Of a stretch of DNA of 64,000 bases, positions 45,425 through 58,784 are shown piece by piece. This DNA is from Pseudorasbora parva. Lineage: Eukaryota > Chordata > Actinopteri > Cypriniformes > Gobionidae. Position 1 is the first letter of the stretch. Each line of letters starts with the position of its first letter. Location of the stretch: positions 19,599,793 to 19,663,792 of the forward strand of contig NC_090176.1 in assembly GCF_024679245.1 (NCBI RefSeq), read 5' to 3'. The notes under the pieces are model-generated. The model was not told the origin of the DNA. It did not search any database and was given only the letters and a program-made list of their open reading frames with translations. A program made the position numbers and the translations under genes.

Positions 45425-46670
45425 GGCCCGGTTTCCCGATAACGCTTACTCTTAGCCTGCTAAGAAGACCCGAAAAGATATATCTTACCAAAGTTGTTTA
45501 TGTTCCTAAGTATGTTCCCCGAAGTGTCTCTTAGGAAGCTTCTTAACACGCTGCCTCTAAGAATGACTTAACAAAGGCGCTGTGCCAAGTGAAGGTGCTG
45601 AATCGATTGCTCAGAGATCGATTTTCCACTTCACGCGAAGGTGCATTATAGCTTTAAGAAAGACAACACGTTCTATGCAAATGAAACATTCCTCAAATTA
45701 TTACAGTAACATTTATTTCAACATAGTTTAAGTTATCCGTAAAATATAGAATATTAAAGCTATAAAATTGTCAGTAATACGTTCACACGATATGTTGTGA
45801 AGGGTAGACGGGTATCCCTTACTAATCATCCACCCTCCTTATCCCGTTGTTCTTCACATGGGTTTAAAGTCTTTTAAAATAATGTAATACACTTTTATAT
45901 TAATGGAAGTTAATTCTAACACAATATATTGTGTTAAAATACTTAACACATTATGTGTCATTTTAACACATTGTGTGTTATTTTGCGTTGATTTTGAGTT
46001 CAAATAAATGAAATGGAAATAACACTTGGGAGGCGAATTTTTTTTAATATAGCCATGTCAGCCAAAATGTCAAAAGGGCTTAAGTTTTGTCGAATAAAGA
46101 CATTGACATGGACTAAATGTCTCCGTGGCCGGCGTCGTCTTTGATTTAATAATAGGATACGTTGTATCACTGCCATAGTTGGTTGCTTACTGGACACCAC
46201 CATGCTTACCCATTTATAGATCTTAGCCATTTAGAGCCAAGTTGTTTGCCAGATGTTAATTATCTAAAGTGTTTGCCAATTTAAACACTTTAATGACATT
46301 ACGAAATAGCCTAATTACCACCATATTAGTTCTGATACCAAATAAAGTCAACTTCATAAATAGGCCTGTATCCATCGCAAACATATTTTATTATTAGTCT
46401 TAAAAGGTCCATAACATAAAATCATTGTTTTTATCTTGTACTGTACTGCGCTGATTTCTAAAGACTGCTGCACAGTGGCGGCGACTAGCGTCTTGAGCTT
46501 AAACAACGCTAAAAGAGCGCTACGAATGGTCCAGATCAACCTTACGAAAGTGTGACTTACATTAGATATACTTAGCGTACGAACGTTTCGGGAATCGTGC
46601 CAAATAAGAGAGAGGTTAAGGAATAGTTTAAGAACTATTTAGCGATAAGAACATTTTGGGGAACCGGGCC
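45425..46670 (-). mobile_element. Harbinger-like element, GGCCCGGTTTCCC ends, CTG flanks
   Basis: Left end GGCCCGGTTTCCCGATAACG; inverse of right end GGCCCGGTTCCCCAAAATG. CTG flanks both sides (45422-45424 and 46671-46673), a 3-bp TSD as in PIF/Harbinger. Minus-strand coding remnants at 46000-46230 resemble the N-terminus of a Harbinger transposase. At 1246 bp it is non-autonomous. Confidence 0.7.
46000..46230 (-). pseudogene. Probable Harbinger transposase N-terminal fragment
   Basis: On the minus strand the frame reads MAVIQRILLLNQRRRRPRRH, then VNVFIRQNLSPFDILADMAI and LKKIRLPSVI. A basic Arg cluster followed by a short segment ending L-K-x-x-RLP is the usual start of fish Harbinger transposases before the nuclease. 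The catalytic domain is not present. The call rests on this pattern and on the Harbinger-like ends and 3-bp flanks of the surrounding element; no catalytic residue can be checked. Confidence 0.45.
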
Positions 46671-46680
46671 CTGGTTTAGA

Positions 46681-46849
46681 AAGCTATAAACAGAAAATCA
46701 CAACATATGTTGGAAGTGATCCTTATGTTCTAAAGAGGACCGATTTTTCGACTGAATTGGAAGACTTGCCTGCCATCTAGACGGTTTAAATAGAGAATAT
46801 GAAGCTGCCGTTACACTGTGTTGAGTTCTGGTCTGGTTTGTTTATATCG
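46681..46849. other. Unassigned sequence
   Basis: Short interval without recognised features. Confidence 0.4.
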
Positions 46850-46879
46850 CGCTGCCTTTCTGCTAGTGAGATTAGGTTG

Positions 46880-47012
46880 TTTCGTTCCCTTTCGTTCAGT
46901 CACTCCGACGTAACGTCAGTGACTGACGAATGAGCGAAACCCAGTCAGTCACTGACGTTACGTCTCCGTTCCCTCCTCAGGGAACGAGGGTTACATACGT
47001 AACCGAGACGAT
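46880..47012. repeat. Repeat with a perfect 21-bp inverted repeat
   Basis: GACGTAACGTCAGTGACTGAC at 46907-46927 is exactly inverted at 46944-46964 with a 16-bp spacer (written here in parts: GACGTAACGTCAG and TGACTGAC). It is followed by CGTTCCCTCCTCAGGGAACG and AGGGTTACATACGTAACCGA, the hallmark of a dispersed repeat common in cyprinids. A second hairpin GTTCCC/GGGAAC sits inside that part. Confidence 0.8.
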
Positions 47013-49256
<2,244 letters not shown>

Positions 49257-49369
49257 TAGAGTTGATGTAGTGATGTACAGGTAGGCTTACGCTGGGCTGG
49301 TGCATTGCAGGTGAGACTAAGCTCTGCAGTGTTTTACAGATGACCCTTCTCAACACACGCACACTCACA

Positions 49370-49560
49370 AGGACATACACACATATACATATTCACTAGG
49401 GCACATGCACATAGCCTAAATGCTGACAAGGACACACACACATGTTGGTACACTTATCATTGTGAGGACATACCATAGGCGTAATGGTTTTTATACTGAG
49501 CTAATGACATTTTCTAGCTCCTAACCCTACCCATAGCAGAAAACTCTGCATTTTAACTTT
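49370..49560. repeat. Fish MITE-like repeat (GAGGACATACCATAGGCGTA)
   Basis: GTGAGGACATACCATAGGCG, then TAATGGTTTTTATACTG and CTAACCCTACCC, matches a widespread fish repeat (recalled GGGGACATTCCATAGGCGTAA TGG). A related element lies at 63255-63590. Confidence 0.6.
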
Positions 49561-49562
49561 TT

Positions 49563-50040
49563 CAAAGTGCCCCATGTTATGCTATTTTAAAGTTTCCTAA
49601 TTTTGTCATGGTGGTCTCCTACCGCATCAAAGGTTCAAAAACCCTTTAATTTTAACATAATATATATTGCACATCAGCAGATTGTTCAGGTATTCTCAAA
49701 CGACTCATTGGATGAGTCAGTCATTCTAAATCCCTCCTTTCTGCGAGCCTGCTCTGCTCGGATTGGCCAGATGGCCATGTCTTTTTGTGATTGGTCTACA
49801 GCGACAGCACGTGTTTCTGAAGCTAATGCCCATTACCACAACTGAATTTTAGCTCTCAGTCATCAGCGATGTAAACTGTAAAGATAGCAACGATGACGTT
49901 GATTTTACCATATCAATCTGAGTGCGAGTCCGATGATGAAACATTAGAAGAATTAGTTGTTCAGCACAAACCTCCATCGCAAGGACGACTTGAGCAGGAT
50001 GTTTTTCAGTGATAAGCTACTCAGTTTGAGGTACATTGAG
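49563..50040 (+). repeat. AGTGCCC-family TTAA repeat, left part with ORF
   Basis: AAAGTGCCCCATGTTATGCT at 49566 is the left terminus of the family at 447-742. CTCGGATTGGCCAGATGGCC with TGTGATTGGTCTACAGC and a short ORF (49893) follow in the order I recall for longer family members. The TTAA on the left has mutated (TTTCAAAG) and no right end is seen. Confidence 0.65.
49893..50012 (+). pseudogene. Transposon ORF first-exon remnant (P2X7-C-like protein)
   Basis: ATG 49893 opens MTLILPYQSECESDDETLEE, then LVVQHKPPSQGRLEQDVFQ and a stop. It is an acidic N-terminal segment followed by GRLEQDV, the sequence that in related cyprinid repeat ORFs leads to W-C-x-C-G-x-C of a cysteine-rich domain resembling the cytosolic C-terminus of the P2X7 receptor. 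That cysteine domain is not encoded here; the frame stops where a splice donor would be expected. The paralogue at 33747 ends at the same point. The domain link is recalled, not tested. Confidence 0.4.
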
Positions 50041-50326
50041 ATGTTTCAACTTTAATTCCTAACTATCAGCAATAAATATGTCCATCAACAAACTGATGTG
50101 TATATTTCTAATTTATTGTGCCGTACACGTGGGAACTGTATATAATAGCGCATATGTTAGCTGAGCACTAACGTGAAAGACTGATGTAACAAACTTTGTA
50201 AAACAAATTTTGCTCCATCCTTTATCTTTACTCAAAGTAGTAAGAGCGACAGACAATCTGCATTAATAGACACAGTTTTAGGTAATAGTGGCCCAATGCT
50301 GATTAGCAGAAGTATTTCAGGAAGAC
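50041..50326. other. Unassigned sequence
   Basis: Possibly the remainder of the preceding TTAA repeat; no right end is recognised. Confidence 0.35.
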
Positions 50327-50642
50327 AATAACCCTGTTGAAAAAAAGCATATTATGCTGGTTAGATATGTTTTGAAGCATGGCAGCTGGTTTGAGCTGGT
50401 TTATGCTGGTCCTTAGTTTGTCATGAGGTGGTTTAAGCTGGTTATAAGATGGTCCTGAGATGGAGCTTAAACCAGCTCATGACCAGCTAAGGACCACCTT
50501 AAACCAGCTCAATCCAGCTTATGTTATGATGCTTCAAAACATACCTAACCAGCAGTGATGTGCGGGTTGATCCAAAATGAGTGGATGCCTGTGGTCACCC
50601 GCAGGTACCGGCGGTTACGAGTCATCCAAAAATAAAAAAATA

Positions 50643-50796
50643 CGCACTTTAGTGGGTGTATATGACACGCTCTTGGGTAGGATGGGGGTGGTGGGGTGGG
50701 TGGTTCATGTGTATAATGCACCATAAAGTGCGTATCATATGCACGCGGAAAACCGCATGCATAAAACTCATTTTGGCGTAGGCTATACATTCCAGG
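50643..50796 (-). repeat. Partial copy of the GATCTCAC palindromic MITE
   Basis: CGCTCTTGGGTAGGATGGGG, GTGGGGTGGGTGGTTCATG, CATAAAGTGCGTATCATATG and CACGCGGAAAACCGCATGC match, in inverse orientation, the MITE at 57079-57380. One terminal arm is missing. Confidence 0.75.
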
Positions 50797-51659
50797 GCTG
50801 GATTTTTGTTGGGAAAGTCGGGGGAGAGACGCACACTTCGATTAGACTGGATAAACACATCAGAGGTGTCAAAAGTACTCGCATTCATTACTCAAGTGGA
50901 AGTATAGATACTAGGGTTTAAAAATACTTCTATAGAAGTTGAAGTATCAACTCAAGCTTTTTACTTAAGTAAAAGTGTAAAAGTACTGGTTTCAAAACTA
51001 CTTAAAGTATAAAAGTAAAAGTAATGTACGGAAAAAAAATGCCATTAAAGACAAAAGCTTAGGCCACACCACAGGGGCCTATAGTGTACTACCCCACCTC
51101 CTCAAAAAACATTTTTCTAAAGGCCATAATGACTATAATTTTATATTAAAATGTTAATGTTGAAAAATTTGGGAGGCACTGGCTACCTGTTTCAGCCGCA
51201 TATATACCCATTAAAAATTAATGCATTTTTGTACAATGGAAATATACCATTATGTGTACTGCTAAGCATTAACATGTGTTTCCTGAAGCGGAAGATATGA
51301 TGACTAGTTGCCTATAAGTAATGTTATCATCAATAACCTTTATTGGAATGTAAATGTAGGCTACATGTGTGATCAGTGTTGCCAGATTGGGTCGACGCTT
51401 TAGAGCCCTACGGACCCTGACTTTTACACCCCTAACCTCATACCCACTGTCGGCCGCTGAATGCTTGGTTGTCACTTTAAAAAAAATTAACAAACAAACA
51501 AATTTTCCAAACATTTTTCTAAATTAACTTTAATAAAGAAACTAAACGAAATATAACTACTTGGACATTACAAACAAAGCTGAACTATTTTAATGACTGC
51601 AGGAGTGTGTCATAGGATTGTGCAGGGCTCAAAGCTCAACAAAACCAGCCCACTTTCCT

Positions 51660-52015
51660 CCTCTGTGAATATATAGTAAAATGCTATTTATTCCTGTGAT
51701 CAAAGCTGAATTTATCATCATTACTCCAGTCTTCAGTGTCCTATGATCCTTCACTAATCCTTCTCAGATGAGGATTAGATGATCAACACACATTTATGAT
51801 TATTATCAGTTGTGCTGCTCATGGTGATGCTTACATTTTGTGGAAACCATCTAAACATTTGTGGTAAAATTAAAAAAGAGAGAAATTAATACTTTTATTG
51901 ATCAGACATGCATTTAATTGATCACAAGTGATATTGTTAATATTACAAAAGATAATAATGAATTATTAAACAACTATTTTTGATTAAATAAATGCAGCCT
52001 TGGTGAGCAGAAGAT
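51660..52015. repeat. Cyprinid CTTCAGTGTCACATGATCC-type repeat
   Basis: ATTTATTCCTGTGATCAAAG, CATTACTCCAGTCTTCAGTG, TCCTATGATCCTTCACTAAT, TTGTGGAAACCATCTAAACA and GCAGCCTTGGTGAGCAGAAG are blocks of the repeat also split at 26866-29040. The final block is in an order suggesting internal rearrangement. It lies inside the hAT 50861-53396. Confidence 0.65.
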
Positions 52016-52379
52016 ACTAAACATTAAAAAAGCTGCATTATTCATATGATAGGCTACTTTATTGTCAATAAATAGGCTACATTGAGATGGCTTGAAAAAC
52101 GCACATAAAGCATATCGTCGCACTCGTCTGATTGTCGATTTTATTGTCATAACGATTGTTTTCCTTCAGCTGCAGCTCCAGCGTGACAGGGTAGGCTACT
52201 TCTACGAATCCACTTTTGGAATTTGGACTTTCTGTGAGAGCGCCCTCCTCATATTTAGATGCGGATAAAATGACAGCAGGTCATGCATAGATTATTTTTT
52301 TGTCTCTGATTTTAAATCTTAATGTATTCACATTGGTTTCTATGTAAATACACTTGCCCGTGACCTCAAAAAGCGCTCT

Positions 52380-52590
52380 ATCAACCGAAATTAGAGAAGG
52401 CTGTCTTTAGCGTCCTTGTTAATTTGGCCGTCCCCGCGCAGGGTAACGCTGGTTCGAATCCCGCTCGGAGCGGGTCGACTAGAATCGGTGAGACCCAATA
52501 AAAGTGCTGAGGACAAAAATACATTTTATTAAAAGTGAGGGGGACACGTCCACCCCCCCCCCCCCCCCCGTAATCTAAGCCCATGCCACT
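52380..52590 (+). repeat. tRNA-derived SINE-like unit with a poly-C tail
   Basis: GGTTCGAATCC at 52451-52461 is a perfect pol III B box, followed by CGCTCGGAGCGGGTCGACTA, CCAATAAAAGTGCTGAGGAC and GTGAGGGGGACACGTCC with a C tract (52553-52569). No clear A box is visible. Probably a SINE; a functional tRNA is ruled out by the lack of an acceptor stem. Confidence 0.55.
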
Positions 52591-53950
52591 GCCAAAATGC
52601 TTAATTCATTGATACTGTACAATAATCCGCCGACAAAAAAAATAACAACAATCCGCTTAGCTTTGCTCTGACAAAACTACAGTAGCCTACCCATGTGAAG
52701 TTCATAGAACATGCACTTAGCCCAGTCAAAACTGATTCATCATTGATTCAAACCTCTTTCAGCAGCTGTTGGGGTTGCTAGTTAGAGATGTCCTGAGTGT
52801 GTATATTATGATGGAGAGGAATCATGATTGTATTTATAAATAGTCTTCGAGTCACAGGTGTAATCCACGTTTTCTGTAGAAACGGCTTATATACTGTATG
52901 TATGCCACTTCAGCATAGCGATCACTTGAATACATCTACGACGAGTTATCGCGCTAAAAACCTGGCTGTCATGAATGAGCGCGTCTGCTGCTGACTGACT
53001 GCAAGTGCGTGCTCGTCCTCTGGAACCCGCCCAATCTGGCAACACCGTGTGTGATTTGTGCTTTGAGTCATGTGCAGGTCAATGGATCGCGTAGTAACCA
53101 ATAGGGTGTTGGAATGGTATATGTTTACACTTCTCATCCAACCACAATCAAATTCAAACTATCCGGATGACGCGATTTATCTGCATAGTTTTTTTTAAAC
53201 AAGATGAAATAAAAGAAGAGTAACGAGGCTATTTTTAAAAAGTAAGGAGTAGAAAGTACAGATAATTGCATGAAAATGTAAGGAGTAGAAGTAAAAAGTA
53301 GGCAGAAAAATAATTACTCCAGTAAAGTATAGATACCCAAAATTTCTACTTAAGTAAGGTAACGAAGTATTTGTACTTCGTTACTTGACACCTCTGAAAC
53401 ACATGCACCATCTTAATTGTTAAGAAAACGTACAAAATAAATGAACAAATCAAGCCTTTTTTACATAACACTAGGCTAAATCATACAGCATTCAGAAAAA
53501 GAAAAGTTTGCGACTTTGTGCTCCTAAGAGCTTCACATTTTTCCAAAAGTGTGCTTTCTCTCAGTTGACCTGCTGATGAATTCTCCGAGCAGGGTCGAAA
53601 CATAAACATCGCGTTCATCAATAATATGCATCTAGACAGCTGAAATGGAAAATGATGTGCCGCCTCAAGAACTGCCTGCTCTCGCCGCTGCACCTCTGAG
53701 CGCACGTCAGGGCCTGAAACATTTCTCTCCTCCACAGGCTGGATTAATGGATATTATGCCAGGGAGCATTTACTACTTTTAAAAAATGCGGGTCAGGAAG
53801 CGGGTCGGGTACACTTTTCTTCTCTTTTTTGCGGTCCGAGTTGCGGGCGGGTTATTTGACGTTGGTCGTGTGCAGGCTGCTTATACATTGACCTGCGCAT
53901 CACTGCTAACCAGCATATGCAGTTTTTTTTTTTTTTTCAACAGGGAATAA

Positions 53951-54184
53951 AATGAGCTAGTCAGTTAGCCGGAGACCTAATATAAAACACAATTTATTTT
54001 GAACACCCGGTAGAAAATGAATACATCAGTAATTAATCATCCGTTTTGTAGGTTTATCATGCAATTTCAACTTTACAACTTTGCAGAATTTTTACATTTA
54101 AATATTTACTCACTGCATGAAAAGGAACATATTTATGGTGAAAAATAATAAAATAATTAAAAATAATAAATAACTTAATGGGAC
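53951..54184. other. Unassigned AT-rich sequence
   Basis: No feature recognised. Confidence 0.4.
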
Positions 54185-54649
<465 letters not shown>

Positions 54650-54835
54650 ATGCAGGCCTTTATGTGGGTGGTCTCCCAGGTTGGCCATGCTGGTGTATAA
54701 CTAGCTTATCTGGTTAGACAGCTGGGCTCCAAGGTCTGAGCACCTTTAATACCAACAAAACAGACTAGCCTGGCTGGGAGACCAACAACCTTGGATTGGC
54801 TTTTTTTTTTTTTTTCAGCATGGAACTACATTGAT
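54650..54835. repeat. Degenerate foldback repeat (GGTCTCCCAG / CTGGGAGACC)
   Basis: GTGGTCTCCCAGGTTGGCCA on the left and AGCCTGGCTGGGAGACCAAC on the right are inverse, with poly-T and CAGCATGG at the right edge. It resembles the CCAGCTGG foldback MITE at 50332 but is much diverged. Confidence 0.5.
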
Positions 54836-55022
54836 CAAAGCTGCAAAATATATTATTTTGGGGAAAAAAAGAAGTGTTAATACAATACTGCATTGGCAAC
54901 GAACTAAAATAAGTTGATGTAGGACTTATAAAACGCATATTAATGCCTTATTCTGCAAGACCATATTCTACACCTCGTAATAATCCTACCCAATACCTAA
55001 ACTTAAATGCTACAAAACTACC
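54836..55022. other. Unassigned sequence
   Basis: No feature recognised. Confidence 0.4.
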
Positions 55023-55031
55023 CTGCTAACT

Positions 55032-55727
55032 TAGCCTGTATGCCAGCCGAACTAAGCCCCGCCCACAATTTTTTTAGGTCGGGCGGTTCGGTCTGGCCTC
55101 GATCCATTAAGGAGTATTTATCTCCGAACAGAAACTGTTTGGACCAATGAAATCATCAGGGCGGGCTTTGGACCATGACGGACAGATGATAAACAGTAAT
55201 GTAATCATTCACGCCAACAAAGGGGCTTGGATTATATTTGTTTGAATCCTAAACGGAGAGCTTGTTTGTATGCATTTACTTACACCGGCAAAGATCGTTT
55301 ATTCCAGCACGCGTGCAGACAGGATTGCCAAGTTTTTACAACAAAACCCGCCAACTACTAGCCCTAAACATTAGCTTCCCGGGGGGGTTCTCCAAGGAAA
55401 ATATGGTGTTTGAGGGGTAAAATGTGTGTTATTTTGGCAAGGTTGCCTGCTAAAATTCGCACTCATGGGTCTATGTATCACATAATAGTGGCTTCAACCC
55501 ACGGACATAGAAAACAACCCGCGGGGAAAAAACGCGGACATGGCAACACAGTGCAGTTGAGCTCTGTTGACATTTGACGATGCGTCGCTTCGTTGCTCTG
55601 ATTGGTTGTAGGTCTATCCAATTGAGGTCTTTCCTGGTTCGGTTGAAACACGCCCCATAATCACAGCCCAATGTAGCAGTTACAGACTCATATTCTGACT
55701 AGAATTGAGTCTGACCACGTCAGGCTA
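55032..55727. mobile_element. DNA transposon with TAGCCTG ends and a 9-bp TSD
   Basis: Left end TAGCCTGTATGCCAGCCGAA; inverse of right end TAGCCTGACGTGGTCAGACT. CTGCTAACT is repeated exactly at 55023-55031 and 55728-55736. It is the same type as 1158-2321 (TAGCCTG ends, 9-bp TSD). At 696 bp it has no recognised coding content. Confidence 0.85.
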
Positions 55728-55736
55728 CTGCTAACT

Positions 55737-57064
55737 ATTAATAAGAAGTAAATTAGACTTTTTGGAGGAAAATGTCATAGTTTATAGTGAATATGTGTTT
55801 CCCATACTAAAGAACAGCACTGATTTCTATCTAAAAATTATCATTTTATGTTGTACCAATGTTATGTAAAAAAAAATCTTTCAACCATACAGAGACACAT
55901 CCTGTTTAAAAGCCTTGCTCACATCTAAATCAATTAGATTACAGTATTCAATTCCTAAACAGATTATGCTACAGTCTTCGCTTCCTAAATCAATCAGTCC
56001 CCACTTCCAACCAATCACATTCTCCTTGTCATTGTGACCACAAATTCACCTGATCACAATTCCGTTTCAACAGCATTATAAATTATGAAATTAGAGCATT
56101 TTGTCAGCCTGAGATCTCACACAGAACAGATATGCTATGGTGGTTATAGTAACAGGTTCATTTCTCAGAGGTTTTATCATTTATTCATGTTAATCATTAT
56201 TTTGATTATACTGAAATGAAGAAGACAAAAAAAATATGCTGTTTCAGCATTGATCAAAGCAATACATCAGGCCAGCTGCGGCTCCGTTTCTGCTGGTTCT
56301 TTAGTTTTGCTCAGTTGATATTAAAACTGTATCAGGCACTGTAAATATTTGATGGGGTGGAGGTACAGAGAAGGAGAGTGGGTGTGAAATAAATCTGTTT
56401 TCATCCCCTCTTTTACATTCTACCTCTCTTTGTTTTCATACACTTTCTTGAGGCTTTTTTTCTTCCTGCACTTTCTTGTTCTCATTCCAGTATTTAAATT
56501 CCTTGTCGTCTTTTACCGTGCACGCAGTATACTTTCGACAGTCGCCTGTTTGTTTGTGTCTGCGTCTAGTGCGATTTGGCGGGCCATAAAGCATTCTGAT
56601 GTATGATACATCACACTTTTCATTATCGAAGCACAACGTCTGATCCGGGCTTTCAACCTATTCATTACCAAACTAACTGATCCTTGTCTAAAACAAGCCA
56701 CCATCTGATCTGCGCTCCAGCATGCTCATTTCACACCCACCATCACAAACCTACAAAAAAAACAATGCCTGTCAAGAATGCAGGGGAAATCGACGCAATG
56801 TTTGGTGTTCGCTCCCGGCAAGAGGGTCATTTGAGGCTTTCAGAGTTGTACATGAGAGAGTGACTCAGACCATTAATGGACCATGGACTCGCGGCTTTGA
56901 TGGGGGTCATTACGGAGTAACGCTGGTAAGTGGCCGTTAGAAGAGGAGGACAACTGTAAGAGGTACATATGAGAGGATTGTGTTGGGTCATGATAATGGG
57001 AGAGAAGATTCGGCTGGTTTATTAAAAGGACAAGCAACCCTGTTTGACTGCCATAATTAGCAGG
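55737..57064. other. Unassigned; donor-like signal at 56931
   Basis: 56770-56930 is compositionally complex, and a frame containing NAGEIDAMFGVRSRQEGHLR is followed downstream by CGCTGGTAAGTGG, a good splice donor, but in a different frame. No family is recognised. The rest is unassigned. Confidence 0.3.
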
Positions 57065-57078
57065 TCATTTTCGAGCCC

Positions 57079-57380
57079 GATCTCACGAAAATGCGTATAA
57101 ATAGTACGAGTTTGCAATCTCGTGGAATGTATGCGCCAAAATGAGTTTTGGCGTGCATATGGTACGCGGTTTTTCGTGTGCATTTGATACACACTTTATT
57201 ATACATACGAACCCCCCACCCCACCACCCGAAACCTACCCAAGAGCCTGTCATATGCACGCCATAAAGTGCGTATCATATGCACGCAAAAAACTGCGTAG
57301 CATTTGCACGCCAAAACTCATTTGCCCGTATCCATTCCACGAGATTTCACACTCGTATTTATACGCATGACCATGAGATC
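57079..57380. mobile_element. Palindromic MITE, GATCTCAC ends
   Basis: Left arm GATCTCACGAAAATGCGTAT and the inverse of the right arm GATCTCATGGTCATGCGTAT continue as inverted copies through GCAATCTCGTGGAATG, AAATGAGTTTTGGCGTGC and GCACTTTAT, so nearly the whole 302 bp is a foldback. The loop holds CCCCCCACCCCACCACCCG. A partial copy is at 50643-50796. An (AT)n(GT)n microsatellite starts exactly at its right end. Confidence 0.85.
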
Positions 57381-57407
57381 GATATATATATATATATATA
57401 TATATAA

Positions 57408-57488
<81 letters not shown>
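57381..57488. repeat. (AT)n(GT)n compound microsatellite
   Basis: AT to about 57412, then GT to 57488. It directly abuts the MITE end, suggesting that the MITE landed in, or seeded, the microsatellite. Confidence 0.95.
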
Positions 57489-57492
<4 letters not shown>

Positions 57493-57594
57493 TAAACTAT
57501 AACCATAGTTTGACTACAGAAATTAAAAATTTAAATATGAAAAATATGCAATATTAAAATAATTTTATAAGACAAGACATCTTGAAAAAAAAAA

Positions 57595-57612
57595 GGGGGG
57601 GGGGGGGGGGGG
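57595..57612. repeat. Poly-G tract
   Basis: About 18 G residues preceded by 10 A. Confidence 0.9.
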
Positions 57613-57636
57613 TTCTATAAAAAAACTTATATTCAG

Positions 57637-57946
57637 GGTTGTTTTATAATCGGAACAATACATTTTCTCATATAGATGTCTGTAAAAATGTATTTGCCCA
57701 GCACTTCAGTGATAAAACTTTAGTTATGGTGGAGAAGCAAGTTCCACAGCTCATGTTGTCTGTAGTTTTTTCGTCTACAGACATTTCTTGGAAAGATATT
57801 TTTGCAGTGTCTCGTCGTCAGCAGAACAGTACAAAAACACATAATAGGCCTAGTACAATCCACTATGCATGTCTATCCCTCACAGCCTCGCTTTCATTCC
57901 TGTTAAAACTCAAAGAAGGTGCTGCTGTGAATATGGTCTATGGCAG
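57637..57946 (+). CDS. Open frame between splice-like signals, unrecognised
   Basis: A stop-free frame of 310 bp begins right after CTTATATTCAG (possible acceptor, weak pyrimidine tract) and ends at GGCAG-GTAAGA (good donor). The translation starts GCFIIGTIHFLI in one phase; the stop-free phase gives LFYNRNNTFSHIDVCKNVFA and later SWKDIFAVSRRQQNS. I recognise no domain and codon usage gives no support, so chance is quite possible. If it is an exon, it is on the plus strand like 23469 and 60007. Confidence 0.2.
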
Positions 57947-57950
57947 GTAA

Positions 57951-58784
57951 GAATAAAACAAAACAGTAAGTGGATGCTTTATAATGTCAATCAGATGGAC
58001 TCTTCCTGTCAAAATGGGTGGTGCTTGACAAGAATAAGTTGGAATGTGACCTTGACCTTGCCATTATGTAAGTGTCAAAATGAAATCAAACATGAGGATG
58101 TTCATTTATGAATTAAAAATGGAATCCAACATAAATGTCATGCCACATTGTGGATTTCACCTTAATGTCTTTGATATCTGTGTAGCTGACATGTTTAGTC
58201 TGCTCAGACAGGATTGCGCATCAATGTTTGTCATGGCTCACATATTTCATCTCCTATAAAAAGGAGAAGATAGAACAATCAATACTAATAAATCACGATG
58301 TATGTATGAGTAGATACAGGAATGAATGAATGCACACAAGTAATCAAAAACAGCATGCGATAACTCACAGAGCTAAAGGGTCAGTCAATAGGGATTAAGG
58401 GATCACAAAGGCTTTGTCTCAAAACCTAGTGAGATGACTAGCTGTCAACATGAATTCACTTGTTACTCAAGTCAATGTCTTCAAAATCCACAAAAAAATA
58501 AAAATAACTTTGTTTCAGCCTCAGTATCTGTTTGCCATAATAATAACTCCAAGTTTTCTGAGGCTCCCTGAAGTACAACACACACTTATCTTTGAACTTG
58601 CGGGAGTCCAGGTAAACAGTAGTATAAAAATGTCACAAATGTTTGAATCTTGCAAGACTTTTCACAGGATTTTCCATGTAGACACAATCTAGTCATCCAT
58701 AAGTAGCTTCAGCTAGTTAGCTTAGCTTGTAGCTTGTAAAGTGGCAAGTGAGATTTGAGGTAAATCAGATATTTCAGATTTTAC
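57951..58784. other. Unassigned sequence
   Basis: No gene or transposon end is recognised. Confidence 0.45.

Larger units (their letters stand above)
50861..53396. mobile_element. hAT transposon, CAGAGGTGTCAA ends, perfect 8-bp TSD
   Basis: Left end CAGAGGTGTCAAAAGTACTC; inverse of right end CAGAGGTGTCAAGTAACGAA. AAACACAT is repeated exactly at 50853-50860 and 53397-53404. CAGAGGTG is a classic hAT terminus. Subterminal AAGTATAGATACTAGGG and the inverse of AGTATAGATACCCA also pair. Inside are the cyprinid repeat at 51660-52010 and a SINE-like unit at 52380-52590. No transposase domain was recognised in its 2536 bp. Confidence 0.92.
50553..53905. mobile_element. hAT transposon, CAGTGATGTGCGGGT ends, perfect 8-bp TSD
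   Basis: Left end CAGTGATGTGCGGGTTGATC; inverse of right end CAGTGATGCGCAGGTCAATG. CTAACCAG is repeated exactly at 50545-50552 and 53906-53913. CAGTGNTG ends with an 8-bp TSD identify hAT. Without the nested hAT (50861-53396) it is about 820 bp and has no recognised transposase. It also carries a partial copy of the 57079 MITE family (50643-50796). Confidence 0.9.
50332..53945. mobile_element. Foldback MITE, CCCTGTTGAAAAA ends, host of a hAT nest
   Basis: Left end CCCTGTTGAAAAAAAGCATA and right end TTTTTTTCAACAGGG are inverse. AATAA flanks both sides (50327-50331 and 53946-53950). The MITE proper is 50332-50552 plus 53914-53945 (about 253 bp). Its left part is itself palindromic (AAACCAGCTCATGACCAGCT and inverse). 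The hAT 50553-53905 interrupts the right arm. Confidence 0.8.

Noticed and set aside
52440..52480. Functional tRNA gene at the perfect B box
   Set aside because: No A box at proper spacing and no acceptor-stem pairing; it continues into a SINE-like tail.
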